Positions 1-5,089 of a DNA stretch of 9,392 nucleotides are shown here, in pieces. The DNA is from Alphaproteobacteria bacterium (lineage in GTDB: Bacteria > Pseudomonadota > Alphaproteobacteria > Micropepsales > Micropepsaceae). The translations under genes were made by a program, and so were the position numbers. A model generated the notes under the pieces. It worked only from the letters and a program-made list of their open reading frames with translations. It was not told the origin of the DNA and searched no databases. How positions within the stretch are numbered: the first letter of the stretch is position 1; each line of letters starts with the position of its first letter. The DNA lies in the NCBI GenBank assembly GCA_947373775.1, contig CANBZE010000047.1, positions 1-9,392 on the forward strand, written 5' to 3'.

Positions 1-654
1 GGCCAGGAACACGCCCAGGAAGGTACCGACCAGCGCCGAGCCGATCATGCCGCCCAGCACTTCGGGCGGTTCGCTGATCGCGCCCATGGTCTTGATGACG
101 CCCAGCACGGCGGCGACGATGCCCAGCGCCGGAAGGCCGTCGGCCATGGACTGCAGCGCATTGGCGCCAACCAAAGCTTCGTGATGATGCTTTTCCAGCT
201 GCTTTTCCATGGCGGTTTCAACCTGGTGCGGGTCTTCCAGGCTCATGGTCATCATGCGCAGCGTGTCGCAGATGAAATCCAGCGCGAAATGATCTTTGCA
301 GATCTTGGGATAGCGCTTGAAGATCGAGGAGTCGGAGGGTTTTTCGATATGGGCTTCCAGGGCGATCAGGCCCTTGGACTTCATCGTTTTGGCCAGCAGG
401 AACAGCAGGCAGAGCAGGTCGTTGTAATCCTTGGGCTTCCACATCGGCCCGCTGATCACCTTGCCCAGTGAGCCGGCGATCTTCTTCATGTTGTACATCG
501 AGCCGGCGATCAGCATGGCGGCCAGGGCGGCGCCGAAGATGGTCAGCAATTCGTGCGGCGCCGCTTCGATCACAACGCCCAGCGAACCGCCGGTCATCAG
601 GTAACCGCCGAACACGCAGGCGAAGAGGACGACAATGCCGCCGATCTGAAGCAT
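1..654 (-). CDS. motA: Flagellar motor stator protein MotA (3' end outside window)
   Basis: MotA is the inner-membrane stator subunit that, with MotB, conducts ions to drive flagellar rotation. I translated the minus strand from an ATG at 654: 218 residues are present and the frame runs off base 1, so roughly 70 residues are missing compared with the usual 285-295. The start MLQIGGIVVLF leads into the first membrane helix and the GGYLMTGGSLG segment typical of E. coli-type MotA. The cytoplasmic loop has LEAHIEKP, with E100 matching E. coli E98; K92 sits where E. coli has R90, keeping the positive charge. P175 in GLPALGIVAAVLG matches the key proline P173, and SALVGTFLGVFLA is the fourth helix. 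No good Shine-Dalgarno sequence precedes the ATG. The gene lies 127 bp downstream of the HPt-like gene; motB is not visible and would be expected to the left. Confidence 0.96.
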   Translation of the reverse strand, partial: MLQIGGIVVLFACVFGGYLMTGGSLGVVIEAAPHELLTIFGAALAAMLIAGSMYNMKKIAGSLGKVISGPMWKPKDYNDLLCLLFLLAKTMKSKGLIALEAHIEKPSDSSIFKRYPKICKDHFALDFICDTLRMMTMSLEDPHQVETAMEKQLEKHHHEALVGANALQSMADGLPALGIVAAVLGVIKTMGAISEPPEVLGGMIGSALVGTFLGVFLA

Positions 655-781
655 GGAAAGAAAACCCAATAATCCCTGGGATCAGTATTAACGGCAGGGC
701 TTAAGGAGGGGTGAATTGTTCCGCATTGACGTGGTTTTAAAACGTTAACGGATGGTGACTGACAATGACTTGGGCAATGAC
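655..781 (-). promoter_or_regulatory. Intergenic region upstream of motA with candidate promoter and palindromes
   Basis: This gap precedes motA and contains no gene. On the minus strand a weak sigma70-like pair can be read: TTGTCA (765-760) and TTTTAA (742-737), 17 bases apart, which would give a leader of about 80 nt. Around it are two abutting palindromes, GTTTTAAAAC (734-743) and CGTTAACG (743-750), and two copies of TTAACGG on the plus strand (688-694 and 745-751). These could be operators for a motility regulator, but the -10 matches consensus at only three of six positions. The palindromes are seen directly; promoter activity is inference, and motA may instead be read through from the upstream pair. 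Confidence 0.3.
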
Positions 782-783
782 TT
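763..783. repeat. Direct repeat CAATGACTT x2, 12-bp period
   Basis: The 9-mer CAATGACTT occurs at 763-771 and again at 775-783, separated by GGG. The second copy covers two bases of the stop codon of the HPt-like gene. It could be a two-site binding element on one helix face or a small duplication; nothing else supports a function. Confidence 0.5.
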
Positions 784-1261
784 AGCGGGCTTCCGCCAGG
801 CGGCGCGCCACCAGGGCGGCCAGCTCGGCCGCCACCACTTCGCCCATCTTGACGTCATCATCCTCGGCACGGGCGGCGCGGGCGATGGCCGAGACGTGCA
901 GCTTCACGATCATCGTGTCCATCGGCTTTCCGATCCGGTACATGTCGTCCATGTAGCGGCACAGAATGTCGGCGATGCGGCCGGTGGTGACCAGGCCCGC
1001 GGTCTCGGCAAAGCCGCGGATTTCATGCACCTTGTCGAATATGGATCGCAAGTCGCCGGAAGCGTCTTCCAGCTCCTCGACATATTGCAGGATGGCGGCG
1101 CGCATGGGTGGAATATGCGCTTCGATCGCCACTTGCGCCTTCACCGCAGTCTGGGCGGAGCGCAGCACCTTCATGGCACCCGCGACGGCCTGCTTGCTCA
1201 TCATCTGGGGATAGGCATCGGGCGCAATAAACTGGGCTTCAGCGGGAGCTTGTTTGGTCAT
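782..1261 (-). CDS. HPt-like phosphotransfer/chemotaxis-associated protein (159 aa)
   Basis: This is a small, mostly helical protein with no membrane segment. Its centre reads VHEIRGFAETAGL (residues 78-90), which fits the histidine phosphotransfer pattern H-x-x-[KR]-G with a glycine ten residues after the histidine: H79, R82, G83, G89. That suggests phosphoryl transfer from H79 to or from a receiver domain. I chose the ATG at 1261 because it shares its A with the TGA stop of the upstream receiver gene (TGATG), a translational coupling arrangement; a longer reading to 1303 would overlap that gene by 43 bases. The partner is probably the coupled receiver, and the output may concern the flagellar motor, since motA follows. 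The HPt match is by motif and spacing only. It could instead be a non-phosphorylated helical adaptor, and I do not recognise a named family. Confidence 0.72.
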   Translation of the reverse strand: MTKQAPAEAQFIAPDAYPQMMSKQAVAGAMKVLRSAQTAVKAQVAIEAHIPPMRAAILQYVEELEDASGDLRSIFDKVHEIRGFAETAGLVTTGRIADILCRYMDDMYRIGKPMDTMIVKLHVSAIARAARAEDDDVKMGEVVAAELAALVARRLAEAR

Positions 1262-1773
1262 CAGCGCACATCCATGTCCTGGAAATCTTCCTTGCGGCGC
1301 CACGGGCCGGCATAGTCGTCGATCATGCGGCGGCGCCGGTCGGGCCCGAAATAGCTGTCGCAGCGCACGAAGGCGCGCGGGCGTTCCACGATCTCGGAGA
1401 TGCGCGAGAACAGGTTGTGCGCGGTGATCGGCTTGGCGAGGAATTCGGTGACGCCGGCGTCGCGCGCCTGTTCCACCCGGTGTTTTTCGGTATGGCCGGT
1501 GATCATGATGATCGGCACAAAAGGGTTGGGGCTGTGTTCATGGTTGCGGACATGGCGGGTGAATTCCAGCCCGTCCATCGGCTTCATCGCCATGTCGCTG
1601 AGGACCAGGTCCGACTTGCGCTCGCGCAGCGAGTCGATGGCGGCCTGGCCATGGGCGGCTTCAGCGATTTCCTTGATGCCGATGGAATTGAGCAGCGCCC
1701 GCAGCAGCGAGCGCATATGCGCATTGTCCTCGACAATGAGCGCCTTCAAGCTCTCGAATCCGGCACCGGACAT
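1261..1773 (-). CDS. CheY-like response regulator with arginine-rich C-terminal tail (170 aa)
   Basis: This is a single receiver domain (about residues 8-128) with all the working residues: acidic pair E15/D16, phospho-acceptor D60 in LVLSDMAMKPMDG, T92 in IIMITGH and K114 in FLAKPI. No DNA-binding or enzymatic output domain follows. Instead there is a tail of about 40 residues with SYFGPDRRRR (140-149) and a second GP-x-RR unit at 156-160. It is therefore likely to signal by protein contact, as CheY does, with the coupled HPt-like protein as a probable phospho-partner and the motor as a possible target. Some alphaproteobacterial CheY-like proteins bind c-di-GMP through an arginine-rich C-terminal segment (Cle proteins of Caulobacter); whether this tail does the same is inference. 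The ATG at 1773 is preceded by AGGG at a spacing of about 10 bases. Confidence 0.9.
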   Translation of the reverse strand: MSGAGFESLKALIVEDNAHMRSLLRALLNSIGIKEIAEAAHGQAAIDSLRERKSDLVLSDMAMKPMDGLEFTRHVRNHEHSPNPFVPIIMITGHTEKHRVEQARDAGVTEFLAKPITAHNLFSRISEIVERPRAFVRCDSYFGPDRRRRMIDDYAGPWRRKEDFQDMDVR

Positions 1774-1795
1774 TGGTTTTTACGCCCTGGACACA

Positions 1796-1810
1796 CGCGG
1801 AATTTCCGCG
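1796..1810. promoter_or_regulatory. Perfect palindrome CGCGGAA-T-TTCCGCG upstream of the receiver gene
   Basis: Two perfect 7-bp arms are centred on one base, ending 22 bp before the start codon of the receiver gene. The position fits either an operator for a dimeric repressor or a small hairpin in the mRNA leader. The rest of the 135-bp divergent gap (1774-1908) is comparatively AT-rich and carries no gene; no strong -35/-10 pair stands out in either direction. Confidence 0.35.
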
Positions 1811-1901
1811 ATGGTGAATGGCTATTAAGCTAAAATGTTCTACCGCAGGTTACATTTAAGGGGTTATTGAACCGTTACAGGACAGTGACCACGGATGAGA
1901 T

Positions 1902-1915
1902 TTAACGGGTGTTAA
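1902..1915. promoter_or_regulatory. Inverted repeat TTAAC-GGGT-GTTAA at the start of the Nudix gene
   Basis: Two 5-bp arms flank GGGT and overlap the GTG codon at 1909. If translation starts at that GTG the repeat straddles the start; if it starts at the ATG at 1939 the repeat lies in the leader or promoter. Two TTAA boxes 6 bases apart resemble, but do not match, the CtrA pattern TTAA-N7-TTAA. Function is unproven. Confidence 0.3.
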
Positions 1916-2358
1916 GACTTATCGTCTTCCGGGCATACATGACCCTCAGAGTGCTGTGGGCGCCCACCTCCTTTGGCGTGGCGGCTGCGGTTTATGACGA
2001 TCAGGGCCGGGTCCTGCTGGTGCGGCAGCGCTATACGGCCGGCTGGCGGCTGCCGGGCGGCGGGGTGGGCCGGGGCGAGGCCGCCCAACCGGCCATCCTG
2101 CGGGAACTGGCCGAAGAAGTGGGCCTGGTGGGCGGCGAAGCGCGGTTTTTCGCGCTTTATACCCGCAAGGCCGGCTGGGCCACGGCGGTGGTGGCGCTCT
2201 ACAGCATCGACGGCGCGGCGGTGAACTTCAAACCCAACCTGGAAATCCGCGACGTCTGCTTTGCCGATCCGCTGGCGCCGCCGGACGGCTGCACCCCGGC
2301 CACCTTGCGCCGGCTGCAGGAACTGACCGGCGCCGCGCCGCCTTCCCATCACTGGTAG
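1909..2358 (+). CDS. Nudix hydrolase
   Basis: Nudix enzymes cleave nucleoside diphosphates linked to another group, using a metal held by the Nudix box. Here the box is complete at residues 51-73: G51, E57, R65-E66, E69-E70 and G72, matching G-x5-E-x7-R-E-x2-E-E-x-G. The preceding segment RVLLVRQRYTAGWRLPGGG is the usual strand leading into the box. The protein is cytosolic and single-domain at 149 aa, a normal length for the family. The start is uncertain: the GTG at 1909 follows an in-frame stop at 1903-1905 and gives an N-terminus resembling relatives in length, while the ATG at 1939 would give 139 aa; neither has a clear Shine-Dalgarno sequence. The substrate cannot be told from sequence. 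The acetyltransferase gene follows 37 bp downstream, so the two may be cotranscribed. Confidence 0.88.
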   Translation: MLRLIVFRAYMTLRVLWAPTSFGVAAAVYDDQGRVLLVRQRYTAGWRLPGGGVGRGEAAQPAILRELAEEVGLVGGEARFFALYTRKAGWATAVVALYSIDGAAVNFKPNLEIRDVCFADPLAPPDGCTPATLRRLQELTGAAPPSHHW

Positions 2359-2395
2359 CTTGCCTTTTGCGTGCTTGCCGATTAGCGAAACGCCC

Positions 2396-2941
2396 ATGAA
2401 CGCGCCCATGCCAGCCTGGCAGATCCGCCTGGAAAATCCCGACGACGATGCCGGCATCGAGGCGTTGAATGCTGAAGGATTCGGCCCCGGGCGTTTCGCC
2501 AAGTCGGCCTACCGGCTGCGCGAAGGCGTGAAGCCGGTGACCGGCCTATCCTTCGTGGCGGTGGAGGACGGCATCCTGCGCGGCTCGGTGCGCTTCTGGC
2601 CGGTGCGGATCGGCGGGCACGAAGAATTGCTGTTGGGACCGCTGGCGGTGCAGGGCAACCAGCGCGGCCGCGGCATCGGCATCGCCCTGATGCAGGCCGG
2701 AATCGAGGCGGCCCAAAAAGGTCCGTGGCGCGGCATCATCCTGGTGGGCGACGAGCCTTACTACGCCAAGGTCGGCTTCTCGCGCCTGCCGCCGGGGCGG
2801 GTGAAGTTTCCCGGGCCCGTGGACCAGAACCGTATTCTGGGCCTGTCGCTGAAGGCGGGCGAGATTTTGAATCTGTCGGGCGAAGTGCGCCGGGCGCAGA
2901 TCGATGACGCGGTTTGCGCGGTGGGCGCAGGCGTTGGCTAG
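2396..2941 (+). CDS. GNAT-family N-acetyltransferase (YhbS-like)
   Basis: This is a predicted acetyl-CoA-dependent acyltransferase of the GNAT superfamily (181 aa). The acetyl-CoA loop is plain: GPLAVQGNQRGRGIGIALMQ (81-100), with the R/Q-x-x-G-x-G/A pattern at R90-G93-G95. It is followed by the strand IILVGDEPYYAKVGF, very like the LVGDPAYYxRFGF segment of the YhbS group (COG3153). The C-terminal piece ILGLSLKAGEILNLSGEV also fits that group. The start is the ATG at 2396; a second in-frame ATG at 2408 is possible, and neither has a strong ribosome-binding site. The acceptor substrate is unknown. The gene ends in TAG at 2939-2941, facing the VWA gene of the right-hand operon. Confidence 0.88.
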   Translation: MNAPMPAWQIRLENPDDDAGIEALNAEGFGPGRFAKSAYRLREGVKPVTGLSFVAVEDGILRGSVRFWPVRIGGHEELLLGPLAVQGNQRGRGIGIALMQAGIEAAQKGPWRGIILVGDEPYYAKVGFSRLPPGRVKFPGPVDQNRILGLSLKAGEILNLSGEVRRAQIDDAVCAVGAGVG

Positions 2942-2970
2942 CGGTCCGGCGGCTCGCCCAAGCTCGCCGC

Positions 2971-3035
2971 GCGTTAGCCCTCTCGCAGGTCCATCAGGAC
3001 CTGCTCGCGCGCCTGTCGGCGCGCCGGGCTAACGC
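2971..3035. repeat. 65-nt cloverleaf-like palindromic element between convergent genes
   Basis: An outer 10-bp inverted repeat, GCGTTAGCCC (2971-2980) and GGGCTAACGC (3026-3035), encloses two perfect hairpins. The first is GCAGGTCC-ATCA-GGACCTGC (2985-3004), an 8-bp stem. The second is GCGCGCC-TGTC-GGCGCGC (3007-3024), a 7-bp stem. All 25 pairs are perfect and only 15 of 65 bases are unpaired. The right arm contains the TAG stop (3029-3031) of the minus-strand VWA gene, while the left end starts 29 bp after the acetyltransferase stop. It may act as a bidirectional transcript end or be a dispersed REP-like palindromic element. There is no T-tract on either side, so it is not a classic intrinsic terminator. 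No second copy was found in the window. Confidence 0.75.
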
Positions 3036-5089
3036 CCTTCTAACCGCCACGCCAAGAGCAGCGCGCCGACAATGATCAGCAACGCCAGCCATTGCGGCAG
3101 CAGCTTTTCCTGTTCCAGCGCGGTGACGCGGTAAGCGCCGTTGCTGCGCAGGCCGATCCAGTTGGAACCGCTGGCGGTGTCGCCGGCATCGACGCGGCGG
3201 ATTTCCGGCACGCCGTCTTCCAGCCAATGCACGCTGCCGCCGCTGACCTGCGCATCCGGTTTCAGCACCTCATCGGTGGCGCGCATGTCGGCCACTTCCT
3301 TCGGGTTCAGCGGTCCGGCCGCCGCCACGGCGGACAGAATGCCGTCGGTTGCGCGGTAGAGGCCAAGCTCGCCGGCCTTGGCCTCGGCGCGCCAGATGCC
3401 GGGCTCGGCCTTGATCAGCGGCAGGCTGGTGCTTTTGCCCGACGGCATGGTCAGGGTCACCGACGGGGTCTGCGCCGCCATCGTGCGGCGGGTGATCTGC
3501 AGCTTGTCGCCCACGATGGTAGCCGACAGCATTTCCGATTCCAGTTCCGGCTCTTTCATCAGCCAGTGCGCCAGGCGGCGCAGCAGTTCGGCCTGCGGGC
3601 CGCCGCCTTCGAAGCCGCGCGCCCACAGCCAGGTCTGGTCGCTCATCAGTTCGGCGATGCGGCCTTTGCCGACACGGTCCAGCACCAGCAGCGGCTGGCC
3701 GCCGCCGCCGGCCATCACCGTCTGGCCGGCGATCTTGTTGGCGCCGATCAGGCGGAACCAGCGGCCCCAGGTGGGCGGCGTCTTGTCCTGGTTGCGGCCC
3801 GGCAATTCGCGCGTGACGGGATGCGCCAGGCCGTCGGCGGTGACGATCGGCTTGAACGGACCCGTCACGATCTGGCCGGTGGGCTGCACCGGAAGCACTT
3901 GGCTGAGCGGCGTGCGATAGATGCTCTCAGGCCCGGCGAATTCGGGGCCCGAGGAAATCAGCAGCGCGCCGCCGTCCTGGACGTAAGACGCCAGGTTCTG
4001 GAAATAGGCCAGCGGCAGCACACCGCGCTCGCGGTAGCGGTCGAACACCACCAGATCGAACGAGCCCAGTTTTTCCTGAAACAGCTCGCGCGACGGGAAA
4101 GCGATCAGCGAAAGTTCATTGATCGGCGTGGAATCCTGCTTGTCCGGCGGCCGCAGGATGGTGAAGTGGATCAGGTCCACCGACGGATCCGCCTTCAAAA
4201 GATTGCGCCACACCCGCTCGCCGGCATGGGGCTCGCCCGACACTAAGAGCACGCGCAACCTGTCGCGTATTCCCGACACGGTGACCACGGCGCGGTTGTT
4301 CTGCATGGTCAGTTCGGCGGGGCCCTGTCCCGCTGACAGTTCGACCAGGTTTTCGCCTTCATGCGCCACCGGCACCTTGATATCGGTGTCCTTGCCCACC
4401 GGCACCAGGCGCGAGCCGAACGGCTTGCCGTCGATATGGATGTCCAGCACCGCGCTGGTCTCGCCGCTGCCGCCCAGATCGTCGACGCGCAGCCGCACCG
4501 TGGCCGCCTGGCCGACAATGGCGAAGCGTGCCGCATTGGCCACGGTCAGCTTGCGGTCGCGTTCGCCGCGCCTGCCCGCCACCAGCACCTGCAGCGGCGC
4601 TTTCAGGCTGACGCTTTCCGGCGCCGGTGCGTCATGCACCTGGCCGTCGGTGATCAGGATGGCGCCCGCGACGCGGCCCTGCGGCACATCCGCCAGCGCC
4701 GCGTTCAGCGCGGCAAAGGCCTGGGTGCCGTTATTCTCGCCGGTGGCGGTGGTGGTGACGGACGTTTCGCGCACCACCAGACCGGGCTGCTGCGCCAGCA
4801 GGCGTTTCACTTGCGCCCGTGCGGCTTCCGCCTGTGCGGCGCGCTTGCCCAGGCTCATGCTTTGCGAGCGGTCGGTGACGATCACCGCCACATCGGGAAG
4901 CGGCGCGCGCTTTTCCTTGACCAGCAGCGGTCCCGCCAGCGCGAAAATAAGAACGCCGAAAGCCAAGCCCCGCGCCCAGGCGCCGCGCGCCCACATATAA
5001 AAGGCGTAAGCGGTGAGCAGCAGCGCCACCACTGCCAGCGCGGTCAGCAGCGAAACCGGAATGACAGGCGCGAAAGCCAGCCTTGTCAT
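3029..5089 (-). CDS. Membrane-anchored VWA / glutamine amidotransferase-fold protein (last gene of moxR operon)
   Basis: This 686-aa protein begins with two membrane helices (about 10-32 and 40-58) and ends with a third (about 665-682). The arginines in the loop between the first two (WARGAWARG) put that loop inside, so the large middle part should be periplasmic. Residues 65-170 form a von Willebrand A-like domain with an apparently intact metal site: DRSQS (D73, S75, S77) and ITDG (D148). Residues 278-400 resemble the class I glutamine amidotransferase fold (LRVLLVSGEPH, LVVFDRYRERG, DGGALLISSGPE). The whole protein contains no cysteine, so it cannot use the cysteine nucleophile of true amidotransferases. 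The ATG at 5089 overlaps the TGA of the preceding gene (ATGA), implying coupled translation. It is probably an envelope adaptor that works with MoxR; its actual function is unknown. Confidence 0.88.
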   Translation of the reverse strand: MTRLAFAPVIPVSLLTALAVVALLLTAYAFYMWARGAWARGLAFGVLIFALAGPLLVKEKRAPLPDVAVIVTDRSQSMSLGKRAAQAEAARAQVKRLLAQQPGLVVRETSVTTTATGENNGTQAFAALNAALADVPQGRVAGAILITDGQVHDAPAPESVSLKAPLQVLVAGRRGERDRKLTVANAARFAIVGQAATVRLRVDDLGGSGETSAVLDIHIDGKPFGSRLVPVGKDTDIKVPVAHEGENLVELSAGQGPAELTMQNNRAVVTVSGIRDRLRVLLVSGEPHAGERVWRNLLKADPSVDLIHFTILRPPDKQDSTPINELSLIAFPSRELFQEKLGSFDLVVFDRYRERGVLPLAYFQNLASYVQDGGALLISSGPEFAGPESIYRTPLSQVLPVQPTGQIVTGPFKPIVTADGLAHPVTRELPGRNQDKTPPTWGRWFRLIGANKIAGQTVMAGGGGQPLLVLDRVGKGRIAELMSDQTWLWARGFEGGGPQAELLRRLAHWLMKEPELESEMLSATIVGDKLQITRRTMAAQTPSVTLTMPSGKSTSLPLIKAEPGIWRAEAKAGELGLYRATDGILSAVAAAGPLNPKEVADMRATDEVLKPDAQVSGGSVHWLEDGVPEIRRVDAGDTASGSNWIGLRSNGAYRVTALEQEKLLPQWLALLIIVGALLLAWRLEGR

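Noticed and set aside
1261..1303. Longer start at 1303 for the HPt-like gene
   Set aside because: It would add 14 residues with no motif and overlap the receiver gene by 43 bases; the ATG at 1261 forms a standard TGATG junction.
1912..2502. Minus-strand open frame opposite the Nudix and acetyltransferase genes
   Set aside because: The plus strand carries a complete Nudix box and a GNAT acetyl-CoA motif; the minus reading has no recognisable motif.
2971..3035. Integron attC site, suggested by GCGTTAGCC arms and a cloverleaf shape
   Set aside because: attC sites have TAAC at the left arm and GTTA at the right; here the polarity is reversed, there are no extrahelical bases, and no integrase or cassette array is present.
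2971..3035. tRNA gene, because of the cloverleaf-like fold
   Set aside because: Only two inner arms, no anticodon loop of 7 bases, no T-loop GTTCRA motif and no CCA-type acceptor end.
3092..4246. Plus-strand open frame of 384 codons opposite the VWA gene
   Set aside because: Antisense shadow with low-complexity R/H/Q/A composition and no family resemblance.
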